The position numbers and the translations under genes are program-made. The notes below the pieces were generated by a model. The model was not told the DNA's origin and ran no database searches. It saw nothing but the letters and a program-made list of their open reading frames with translations. Shown here piece after piece: positions 1 to 6,773 of a DNA stretch of 19,095 bases (position 1 is the first letter of the stretch; each line of letters opens with the position of its first letter). This DNA comes from an uncultured Erysipelotrichaceae bacterium (lineage in GTDB: Bacteria > Bacillota_I > Bacilli_A > RF39 > UBA660): the NCBI GenBank assembly GCA_902783215.1, contig CACZQD010000004.1, positions 1 through 19,095 on the forward strand, given 5' to 3'.

Positions 1-69
1 AGTAAAGATAATACTAGTAACAATGATATTATAATGAATAAAATGGAGGTACAATATGAACTTACCTAA
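1..69 (+). CDS. possible C-terminal tail of an upstream gene (partial)
   Basis: Frame 1 is open from the first base of the window to TAA at 67-69 and would overlap pgsA by 14 nt. The visible 22 residues are polar and Asn-rich, like a disordered tail. In Bacillota the gene before pgsA is often a RodZ/YmfM-type helix-turn-helix protein, which would fit, but nothing here identifies it. Frame 2 is also open to position 34 and could equally be the tail, so this is a weak call. Confidence 0.3.
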   Translation, partial: SKDNTSNNDIIMNKMEVQYELT

Positions 70-652
70 TAAATTAACTATAATGCGAATAATTATGTCA
101 ATATTTATTATTTTCTTACTTTTATTTCCTTTTCAGACAGCTGGTATTAATATGCCCACACTGTTTGTAAATGAATCAATTGTAATAGATATTAAATATA
201 TAATTGCTGGTGTCTTATTTATAGTTGCATCACTTACGGACTTTTTTGATGGATATATCGCACGTAAGTATAATTTAGTTACTGATTTTGGAAAACTGTT
301 GGATGCAATTGCTGATAAAGTTTTAGTAAATTCAGTATTAATTATTTTATCCGCACAAGGATTTATTCATCCAATTATACCAGTAGTTGTAATTATTAGA
401 GATAGTATTGTAAATTCTATTAAAATGATTGCTGCAAGTAAGGGAAAAGTAGTTGCTGCTATTAAATCAGGTAAAGTTAAAACAGCTTGTTTAATGGTAG
501 GTATTATTCTAACACTATTTTATAACTTGCCATTTGAATTTTATAATGTTAGAGTAGCTGATTTTTTACTTTTTGTTGCTGCCGCACTATCAATTATTTC
601 TGGAATACAATATTATGTACTTAATAGACATTTACTTTTTGAAGACAAATAG
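56..652 (+). CDS. pgsA: CDP-diacylglycerol--glycerol-3-phosphate 3-phosphatidyltransferase
   Basis: Integral membrane enzyme that joins CDP-diacylglycerol and glycerol-3-phosphate to give phosphatidylglycerol-phosphate, the committed step to phosphatidylglycerol. The CDP-alcohol phosphotransferase signature D-x2-DG-x2-AR-x8-G-x3-D-x3-D is intact: D62, D65, G66, A69, R70, G79, D83, D87. Four or more hydrophobic segments flank it (about 10-30, 43-60, 98-120, 143-185). The 198-residue length is normal for the family. The start is set by GGAGGT at 45-50, five bases before ATG, and the opening residues (NLPNKLTIMRI) are typical of PgsA. A terminator folds across the stop codon, so the gene probably ends its transcription unit. 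Identification is firm; glycerol-3-phosphate as acceptor is inferred from overall similarity. Confidence 0.95.
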   Translation: MNLPNKLTIMRIIMSIFIIFLLLFPFQTAGINMPTLFVNESIVIDIKYIIAGVLFIVASLTDFFDGYIARKYNLVTDFGKLLDAIADKVLVNSVLIILSAQGFIHPIIPVVVIIRDSIVNSIKMIAASKGKVVAAIKSGKVKTACLMVGIILTLFYNLPFEFYNVRVADFLLFVAAALSIISGIQYYVLNRHLLFEDK

Positions 653-663
653 TCTTCTTTTTT
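641..663 (+). terminator. intrinsic terminator overlapping the end of pgsA
   Basis: GAAGAC (641-646) pairs with GTCTTC (652-657) around a 5-nt loop and is followed directly by a run of T. The pgsA TAG stop (650-652) straddles the loop and the 3' arm, so the hairpin starts inside the coding sequence. Confidence 0.8.
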
Positions 664-683
664 CATTTTTGAAACAAAAATAG

Positions 684-712
684 TTGAATTTTATCAAAAA
701 CAATGGTATAAT
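684..712 (+). promoter_or_regulatory. sigma-A promoter for the coiled-coil operon
   Basis: TTGAAT (684-689), 17-nt spacer, TATAAT (707-712), with an extended -10 TGG directly before it. It sits 45 nt before the coiled-coil gene at 758 and just after the pgsA terminator. Confidence 0.8.
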
Positions 713-757
713 TTTGATATTAAGTAGGGGAATAAAGAATAAAAAGGGAGCGATTTT

Positions 758-1816
758 ATGTATCAAAATATTGATCAATTGTTTGAAAATAATGGAACAA
801 TCGAAGATTATGATGACTTTTTTGAAGCAAAATCAAAGAAAAATAAAAATGATGCTCAATTGAATACAAAGGGCGATATTGATCAATTATTCAACAGTCT
901 AACAAGTGATGTTAGTGGTGCGACAAATTTTATTAATGAAATTATGCGCAAAAAAAATAAGTTAGACAAAGAATATGCTCGATTAGAAGAGGAACAAGAA
1001 AATTTTAAGCGTCAAAGAAACGATTTTAAAAAATTTGTTAATCTTGAAGAACATAAAATAGCTCAGGATAGATTAAGAGTAGATGAATATGTTCGAATCC
1101 AAAAAGAACAAATTAAAAGAGATGAAGAAAAAGCTCGCTTAAATTTAGAAAAAGTACAAATGGAAATGGATAATCTAGAACAAGAATTATCAACAAAGCA
1201 AAATATTTTATCCGCACAACAAGAAGATTTTGAAAATTACCGTAATTTAGAACAGCAGAAATTAGATGACTTACAGGAACATTTAATTGATGAAAAGAAT
1301 AGTTTTGAAGATTATCAAAAAATAGTTAATGAATCATTTGAAATAAGACAAGAAAAATTTGAAAAAGAACAGCAAGACAAAATTGATAAATTTGAAAAAC
1401 AGAAAGAAGAAGAAAAGAATCGTATCAATCAAGAACTGGATAATAAACTTAAACAGTTCCAAAACGATATTGCGGATGCTAAAGAAAGAATCAATCAAGA
1501 ACGAGAAAGTTTAAATGCAGAAATAGAACAAGAAAGACAATTATTAAATAAAAGTATTGAACAGCTTAATATTGATAAAGAACAATTTGCTCGTGAAAAA
1601 GAACAATTTGATAAATATCAGAAATTAGAAAATAAAAAATTGACAAATAAGCAAATGATACTAGATTCGGAAAAATTACAATTTGATACATATAAAAATG
1701 TTACTGAGAAAAAGCTTGAAATTGCTAATAAAGATTTAGATCAAAAATGTGATAAATTTAAAGAAGTAATGCGAGGCTTCCAAGTTAAATTTGATGATTT
1801 TAAGGATGAGGAATAA
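758..1816 (+). CDS. cytoplasmic coiled-coil protein, function unknown
   Basis: 352 residues, almost wholly helical and charged; I do not recognise a named family. After a short acidic N-terminus, residues from about 55 to the end form a continuous Glu/Lys/Gln-rich coiled coil with no membrane segment or signal peptide. The motif IDQLF occurs twice, at residues 5-9 and about 41-45. The coil carries a recurring F-(D/E)-x-Y block whose tyrosines fall at residues 161 and 186, and again at 287 and 312, 25 apart in each pair; another lies at 111, 50 before the first. The start has AGGGAG at 745-750, seven bases before ATG. It is followed at once by a related coiled-coil gene, so the two probably work together, perhaps as a filament or cell-organisation scaffold. 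That role is inference; a DivIVA- or SMC-like identity is not supported by any motif. Confidence 0.7.
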   Translation: MYQNIDQLFENNGTIEDYDDFFEAKSKKNKNDAQLNTKGDIDQLFNSLTSDVSGATNFINEIMRKKNKLDKEYARLEEEQENFKRQRNDFKKFVNLEEHKIAQDRLRVDEYVRIQKEQIKRDEEKARLNLEKVQMEMDNLEQELSTKQNILSAQQEDFENYRNLEQQKLDDLQEHLIDEKNSFEDYQKIVNESFEIRQEKFEKEQQDKIDKFEKQKEEEKNRINQELDNKLKQFQNDIADAKERINQERESLNAEIEQERQLLNKSIEQLNIDKEQFAREKEQFDKYQKLENKKLTNKQMILDSEKLQFDTYKNVTEKKLEIANKDLDQKCDKFKEVMRGFQVKFDDFKDEE

Positions 1817-1829
1817 AAGGGAGGTATTT

Positions 1830-3458
1830 ATGAAAAATAATGAAAATGAATTTGATACAAGTTTTTTAAATGATATAAAGGAATTTGATGATTTTAATTC
1901 TGATGAAGTATTTTCTTTTGATAGTAGTATGCAAGAAAATGATGATCAATCAAAAGATGTTATAAAAATAGATGATCAATCAGATTTAAATGTAACAGAT
2001 TTTGAATTTCCGATAGATTTTAGTATGGATAATAATGAAAATAAACAAGAAGAAAATGTAGATGAAGATTCACAAATTGATAATGAATTTAAATCTTTTG
2101 ATGATTTGAATAATTTGGGTAATAATAACGAAGAACAAGATGATATTTCTGATAAAACACATGATTTATTACAATCATTAAGTAATCACTTAGATGATGC
2201 AAATCTTTTTACTGATTCTAATGATTTAGATGCTATTCAAAATCACTTAGAAAATAATGAATCAGAAAACACAAGCAATGATAGTATTAATAATACTGAA
2301 GAACAATTAGAAGAAAATAATGAAGAACAACCATCAACTGATGATAATGTTATAGAAGAACCAACAGATAATGAAACTACTAATAATGAATCATTTCCAG
2401 AAGAATCTAAAGAAACAAATCAGGATTTAAATGAAGAAAATGCAAAAGAGGAAGATTTGGAAGTTGAAATACCAAAAGAAACTGTATCTGAAGATACACC
2501 AGAAGTAAGTGATACAGTTGGAGATTTTTTCAGTGTTGAGCCAATTATTCCTGATTTATCGAATGATGCAGATAATAAAGAAGATGCAGACAGCTCTGAA
2601 GAAACACAAGCGAAAACATCAGAACCAAGTGATACAACTGATAATGAATTTAGTATAGAATCTGATACATCTAATGAACAAATTGACAGTACAGAAGATG
2701 AAGTGCAAATTAAGGAAGAAGCTTCTGAAGAATCAGAAAGTAATCTTGATATACCAGAAGAAAAGATAGATGTAAACGAAGAAGAATCAACTGATTCAGA
2801 ACAAAATATTGAAGAACAAATTAGTGAGAATAATGATCAAGAATTTGAACAAAAATTACAACAATTAGAAAATGATATTGATAATGTTGAGATTAATGAT
2901 GAAAATGTTTCAACTGATATAAATAGTTTGTTTGTAAAGGTAAATAGTAATGTAAAAGAAGCAAGTGATATTTTCTTAAAAAATGTTGAGATGAAAAAGA
3001 AAATAGATGATCGTTTTGATGAATTAAAGAAACTACAAGCAAATATCGAAAAAACAAAGAAAAGTGATTATGATGAAATTAATTCATATAAAGATAAAGT
3101 AATTCAAGAATTAATGGATCGTAAAAATGAAATTGAAGAACGATTAAATACTTTAAAAGATTTACAAAGTACTTTTGAAAAAGAAAAAGAAGATTTTGAA
3201 AACTATAAACGTGATGAAATAATGAAACTTGATGATTTAAAACGTGAATCAGAGGCTACATTCGAATCACATAAAGAAGAATTAGATAAATTAGAAAACA
3301 AACTTCGCAAACAAAAGAATTCATTAGAAGAAGATAGAAGACAATTAAGTTTAGATCAAATTCAATATGAATCAGATAAAAATGAATTAGCTAACAATAT
3401 GCTTAAATTTAACGAAATTGTTGGTACATTTACTGAAGGAATGGATAAATTAAACTAA
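1830..3458 (+). CDS. acidic disordered arm plus C-terminal coiled coil, function unknown
   Basis: 542 residues with two parts. Residues 1-362 are low-complexity and extremely acidic (Asp, Glu, Asn, Ser, Thr), with scattered FDDF/FDSS aromatic-acid motifs near the start, and look disordered. Residues 363-542 are a coiled coil beginning DINSLF, which aligns with the IDQLF-containing start of the coil in the preceding protein (IDQLFNSLTSDVSGATNFI against INSLFVKVNSNVKEASDIF), so the two are paralogues over that module. An ATG 39 bases upstream (1791) lies inside the previous gene and has no Shine-Dalgarno; the ATG at 1830 has GGGAGGT ending four bases before it and is preferred. Same operon as the gene at 758, 13 nt gap, closed by a terminator. 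No enzyme motif seen. A surface or scaffold role is only a guess. Confidence 0.7.
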   Translation: MKNNENEFDTSFLNDIKEFDDFNSDEVFSFDSSMQENDDQSKDVIKIDDQSDLNVTDFEFPIDFSMDNNENKQEENVDEDSQIDNEFKSFDDLNNLGNNNEEQDDISDKTHDLLQSLSNHLDDANLFTDSNDLDAIQNHLENNESENTSNDSINNTEEQLEENNEEQPSTDDNVIEEPTDNETTNNESFPEESKETNQDLNEENAKEEDLEVEIPKETVSEDTPEVSDTVGDFFSVEPIIPDLSNDADNKEDADSSEETQAKTSEPSDTTDNEFSIESDTSNEQIDSTEDEVQIKEEASEESESNLDIPEEKIDVNEEESTDSEQNIEEQISENNDQEFEQKLQQLENDIDNVEINDENVSTDINSLFVKVNSNVKEASDIFLKNVEMKKKIDDRFDELKKLQANIEKTKKSDYDEINSYKDKVIQELMDRKNEIEERLNTLKDLQSTFEKEKEDFENYKRDEIMKLDDLKRESEATFESHKEELDKLENKLRKQKNSLEEDRRQLSLDQIQYESDKNELANNMLKFNEIVGTFTEGMDKLN

Positions 3459-3476
3459 CCAATAGGTTAGTTTTTA
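3452..3476 (+). terminator. intrinsic terminator of the coiled-coil operon
   Basis: A nine-base arm (3452-3460, AAACTAACC) pairs with GGTTAGTTT (3465-3473) around AATA, followed by T residues. The TAA stop at 3456-3458 lies in the 5' arm, the second case in this window of a terminator built over a stop codon. Confidence 0.85.
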
Positions 3477-3477
3477 C

Positions 3478-3506
3478 TTGTAAAAAATGATATTATAATT
3501 TATAAT
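3478..3506 (+). promoter_or_regulatory. sigma-A promoter for xerC
   Basis: TTGTAA (3478-3483), 17-nt spacer, TATAAT (3501-3506). It starts directly after the T-run of the preceding terminator and lies 17 nt before the preferred GTG start of xerC. Confidence 0.65.
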
Positions 3507-3523
3507 TAGACTAGGTGATAAAA

Positions 3524-4405
3524 GTGCAAAAGTTACTTAATAGTTTTATTGACTACTTAAAATATGAAAAACATTATTCAGAAAATACAGTTATTGCTTA
3601 TGAAAAAAATATAAGCCAGTTTATAGAATTTTTAAATTGTGAAGAAAACTGTAATATAGATAAAGTAGACTATACACTTATGCGTAGATATTTGAATTAT
3701 CTTTATACATTAAAATATAGTTCTAAAAGTATTTGTAGACATATTAGTTCTTTACGTAGTTTCTTTAAATTTCTTGTAAATGAAGGTATAATAAAAAATA
3801 ATCCTATGATATTAATTACTAACCCTAAAGTAGAAAAAAAATTACCTAAGTTTATCAACTATGAAGATATTGAAAAAATACTAAATACACCAGATTTAAA
3901 TACTGATTTAGGTATTCGTGATGCATTAATACTAGAGCTTTTATATGTAACTGGTATTCGTGTGAGTGAACTTGTCAATATTAAGATTAAAGATATTGAC
4001 AAATATCAACAAACAATTAAAATACTTGGTAAAGGAAGTAAAGAAAGAATAGTCTTATATGGTAGTAGATGTGATGATTTATTAAAAAAATATTTTAATG
4101 TCCGCTCTAATTTTATTAAAAATTCAATTGATTATTTAATACTAAGTAAAACAGGTAAACAAATTAATGTTCGAGAAATAAGAAATATTATTAATCGAAT
4201 ATCTAATTCTTGTGGCATTGATATGAAAATATCACCACATACATTTAGACATACTTTTGCTACACATATGTTAAATGAAGGTGCTGATCTAAGAAGTGTT
4301 CAAAAATTATTGGGACATGAGAATTTATCTACAACAACTATTTATACCCATTTAAGTAATGAAAAGCTTAGAAGAGAGTATCTTAATGCTCATCCGCGTG
4401 CTTAA
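3524..4405 (+). CDS. xerC: XerC/XerD-type tyrosine recombinase
   Basis: Site-specific recombinase of the Xer family, which resolves chromosome dimers at dif with FtsK. An N-terminal SAM-like core-binding domain (about 1-85) is followed by the catalytic domain with R146 (GIRVSEL), H239-x-x-R242 (HTFRH), H265 (LGHENL) and nucleophile Y274 (TTTIYTHL); the protein ends HPRA as Xer proteins do. The 293-residue length is normal. I place the start at GTG 3524, preceded by AGGTG at 3513-3517; a GTG at 3515 in frame would lie inside that ribosome site. The gene has its own promoter and converges on spoVB with a 4-nt overlap. The Xer type is clear; XerC versus XerD cannot be settled here because no second paralogue is visible. 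It is not next to phage genes, so a housekeeping role is more likely than a phage integrase. Confidence 0.88.
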   Translation: MQKLLNSFIDYLKYEKHYSENTVIAYEKNISQFIEFLNCEENCNIDKVDYTLMRRYLNYLYTLKYSSKSICRHISSLRSFFKFLVNEGIIKNNPMILITNPKVEKKLPKFINYEDIEKILNTPDLNTDLGIRDALILELLYVTGIRVSELVNIKIKDIDKYQQTIKILGKGSKERIVLYGSRCDDLLKKYFNVRSNFIKNSIDYLILSKTGKQINVREIRNIINRISNSCGIDMKISPHTFRHTFATHMLNEGADLRSVQKLLGHENLSTTTIYTHLSNEKLRREYLNAHPRA

Positions 4406-5694
4406 AGATTATCATTTATAATTTTTTTGACATGATGATAATCATAAAGTGTAACAAAAATTATATTTGCGCCTGTCGCACATATAAGTCCCCATATACC
4501 AATATGTAGATATGATAAACTAAATAGTAAAATGGTTCTGATAATCATTCCATATAAAGTACCTTTTAAGGAAATATTTGCCTTATTCATAGCTTGCAAG
4601 CTACTTGATATAGGAGATTGAATATAGTGTAGTAAACAAATAGGTGCAAGAAATTGCACGTATCTAGTACCTTCATAGGTATTATATATTAATTTTAAAG
4701 GGATATTCGGCATAAAAACAAAAATTATAGTAGCAGGTATACCAATTAATAAGGATGCAACAATAGCTTGTTTAATCCTTTTTTTTATAAATAAATAATT
4801 GTTATTTGAATAACCTTTACTAATATTAGGAATTAAAGCTTGTGAGATAGCTGCTGTAAAAAAAGATGGAAGTAATATTAAAGGTAAGACATAACCATTA
4901 ATAATACCATAATGAGTTACAATAAATTTATTAGAATATCCAATACTTAATAAAACAGAAGTCAAAATAATCGGTTCTAAAAAGAAACCTATACTACCAA
5001 TTAATCGACTACCAGTTGTTGGAATAGCAATACTGAAAAGACTTTTAATAGTCTTTTTATTTGGTGTTAATTCCTGCTTAGAAGTTTGAAACTTAGGTAA
5101 TAGAAAGATAAAAATAATTATAGACGTTAATTCTGATGCAATATTAATAATAACAATAAAGAATATTCCAAATTCTAATCCTTTAGATAAAAAAGTAGGT
5201 AGTAAAGCAATGATTAAAATCAGTTTTACAATATCTTCTAAGATATTAGTAATAATATGTGGCCACATTCTCTCTTTAGCAAAAAAATAACTTCGTAACA
5301 TATTAGAAACACTAATAAAAGGAAAAACGAGTCCCATAGCTAGTAATCCATAATAAGTTCTACTATCATTTAGTAATTTAGTAGCAATCAATTTACTACT
5401 AAAAAGCAAAGTAATAAATATTAATAAATCAATAAATAAGGATATTATAATAGCTGTAGATAATAACTTTTTAGTATTATTACCTTTAGCAATCAATACA
5501 TTTAATGCAGTAGGTAAACCTAGTTGTGATATAGCAATCAATAAAAGAAAAGTAGGAGAGATTAAAGAAAATAGGCCAATACCTTCTGTACCCATTAAAC
5601 GAGTCATGACAATTTTAATAATCATACCTAATACTTTAGTAAAAAAGCCACCAATAATTAATATAATAGTTGATTTAATAAATTTATTTTTCAT
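4402..5694 (-). CDS. spoVB: SpoVB-family lipid/oligosaccharide flippase (MOP superfamily)
   Basis: Polytopic membrane protein of the multidrug/oligosaccharidyl-lipid/polysaccharide exporter superfamily, expected to flip lipid-linked cell-wall precursors. It matches the SpoVB pattern along its length: an N-terminal ILIIGGFFTKVLG-type helix, then TRLMGTEGIGLFSL, QLGLPTALNVLIAK, a central SIAIPTTGSRLIGSIGFFLEP, LPSFFTAAISQALIP, and a late SSLQAMNKA. At 430 residues it is shorter than the roughly 500 of Bacillus SpoVB and seems to lack the last pair of helices. No convincing Shine-Dalgarno precedes the ATG. In Bacillus subtilis spoVB lies beside comN and secDF; here those genes sit about 8 kb away. 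No sporulation genes are visible, so a role in vegetative envelope synthesis is as likely as one in spores. Confidence 0.85.
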   Translation of the reverse strand: MKNKFIKSTIILIIGGFFTKVLGMIIKIVMTRLMGTEGIGLFSLISPTFLLLIAISQLGLPTALNVLIAKGNNTKKLLSTAIIISLFIDLLIFITLLFSSKLIATKLLNDSRTYYGLLAMGLVFPFISVSNMLRSYFFAKERMWPHIITNILEDIVKLILIIALLPTFLSKGLEFGIFFIVIINIASELTSIIIFIFLLPKFQTSKQELTPNKKTIKSLFSIAIPTTGSRLIGSIGFFLEPIILTSVLLSIGYSNKFIVTHYGIINGYVLPLILLPSFFTAAISQALIPNISKGYSNNNYLFIKKRIKQAIVASLLIGIPATIIFVFMPNIPLKLIYNTYEGTRYVQFLAPICLLHYIQSPISSSLQAMNKANISLKGTLYGMIIRTILLFSLSYLHIGIWGLICATGANIIFVTLYDYHHVKKIINDNL

Positions 5695-5748
5695 ATTAAA
5701 ATATATGTTTAAAAAGTTAAAATAAATAAAATATTAATCGACAATATA

Positions 5749-5777
5749 TTGAATAAATAAATAATTTATAGTAATAT
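5749..5777 (+). promoter_or_regulatory. possible promoter for ttcA
   Basis: TTGAAT (5749-5754), 17-nt spacer, TAATAT (5772-5777), in the divergent gap between spoVB and ttcA. The region is so A+T-rich that chance matches are likely; TATAAT at 5775-5780 is an alternative -10 without a well-placed -35. Confidence 0.35.
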
Positions 5778-5797
5778 AATTATGGCGAGGTAAATAT

Positions 5798-6622
5798 ATG
5801 AATAGTATTAAAGAAATAGAAAAAAGTATAATAAAAAAATATCGTAAAGAAATATGGTCTAAATTTATTAAAGGAGTAAAAAATTATCAACTAATTAAAG
5901 ATAATGATAAGATTATGGTTTGTATTAGTGGAGGTAAAGATTCCTTTTTACTTGCTAAATGTATTCAAGAAATACAAAGACATGGTAAGATTAAATTTGA
6001 TACTCATTACGTATTAATGAATCCAGGATATAATGAAATAAATTTAAAGTTAATTTTGGAGAATGCATCTAAATTAGGAATAGAATTAGAAGTGTTTGAA
6101 ACAAATATATTTCAAGTTGTTAATAAAATATCGGAAGATAAACCATGTTATTTATGTGCGAGAATGCGAAGAGGATACTTGTATGATAAAGCTAGAGAAT
6201 TAGGATGTAATAAAATTGCTTTAGGACATCATTTAGATGATGTCATTGAAACAACTTTACTTTCTATGTTTTATGGTTCTGAAATCAAAACAATGATGCC
6301 TAAACTACACAGTGATAACTTTAAAGGAATAGATCTTATAAGACCACTTTATTTAGTAAAAGAAAGTGATATTATATCTTGGAGTAAATATAATAACTTA
6401 AACTTTATTAATTGTGCTTGTCGTTTTACTGAAAAAAACCAAACTACTACTGGGACAAGTAAACGTCAAGAGGTAAAGAATTTAATTAATGAATTACGTA
6501 CAATTAATCCAGATATCGATCACAATATCTTTAAAAGCTTAGATAATGTTAATCTAAATTGTATTTTAGGATATCGAAAAGATAAGAAGAAACATAGCTT
6601 TTTAGATGAGTATGATAAATAG
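5798..6622 (+). CDS. ttcA: TtcA-like PP-loop tRNA 2-thiocytidine synthetase
   Basis: Adenylating sulfur transferase predicted to thiolate cytidine 32 of certain tRNAs. The ATP-binding PP-loop SGGKDS is at residues 44-49. The TtcA-type pair C117-x-x-C120 is followed by the basic stretch ARMRRG, and ALGHHLDDVIET further on is the usual second signature. TtcA enzymes hold an iron-sulfur cluster with the CxxC pair and a third cysteine; here C206 and C208 (NCACRF) provide candidates. The 274-residue length is normal. GAGGT at 5787-5791 lies six bases before ATG. It is a single-gene unit with its own terminator. TilS (lysidine synthetase) is less likely because it lacks the CxxC pair. Substrate identity in Bacillota homologues is less settled than in Escherichia coli. 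Confidence 0.85.
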   Translation: MNSIKEIEKSIIKKYRKEIWSKFIKGVKNYQLIKDNDKIMVCISGGKDSFLLAKCIQEIQRHGKIKFDTHYVLMNPGYNEINLKLILENASKLGIELEVFETNIFQVVNKISEDKPCYLCARMRRGYLYDKARELGCNKIALGHHLDDVIETTLLSMFYGSEIKTMMPKLHSDNFKGIDLIRPLYLVKESDIISWSKYNNLNFINCACRFTEKNQTTTGTSKRQEVKNLINELRTINPDIDHNIFKSLDNVNLNCILGYRKDKKKHSFLDEYDK

Positions 6623-6634
6623 ATTTATATTAAA

Positions 6635-6667
6635 AATAACTAATTGCACACAATCAGTTATTTTTTT
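6635..6667 (+). terminator. intrinsic terminator after ttcA
   Basis: AATAACT (6635-6641) pairs with AGTTATT (6656-6662); after one A-C mismatch ATTG (6643-6646) pairs with CAAT (6651-6654), loop CACA. A run of T follows. Confidence 0.8.
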
Positions 6668-6692
6668 GTTTATAATTATTATCAAAATGAAT

Positions 6693-6720
6693 TTGACATT
6701 TTTTAAAATTTGTGTATAAT
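6693..6720 (+). promoter_or_regulatory. consensus sigma-A promoter of the telA operon
   Basis: Perfect TTGACA (6693-6698) and perfect TATAAT (6715-6720) with a 16-nt spacer. Predicted transcription start near 6727, giving a leader of about 47 nt. Confidence 0.9.
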
Positions 6721-6729
6721 AGTCACTCG

Positions 6730-6768
6730 AAGACCAAGTGTCTTAATCACTAGAATGATTAGGGAGGT
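6730..6768 (+). promoter_or_regulatory. structured leader of telA with two overlapping hairpins next to the ribosome site
   Basis: AAGAC (6730-6734) can pair with GTCTT (6740-6744). CTTAATCA (6742-6749) can pair with TGATTAGG (6756-6763) with one G-U. The two stems share bases 6742-6744, so they exclude each other. The 3' arm of the second covers the front of the Shine-Dalgarno AGGGAGGT (6761-6768), which could dampen initiation. Structure is seen; control is inferred. Confidence 0.4.
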
Positions 6769-6773
6769 AGATT

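Noticed and set aside
1791..1829. Upstream ATG extending the second coiled-coil protein by 13 residues
   Set aside because: No Shine-Dalgarno and overlaps the previous gene; the ATG at 1830 has GGGAGGT in place.
4407..4443. Nine-base perfect inverted repeat after xerC (GATTATCAT / ATGATAATC) with a T-run in the loop
   Set aside because: The T-run is in the loop and not after the stem, and the sequence is coding for the SpoVB tail, so it is not called a terminator.
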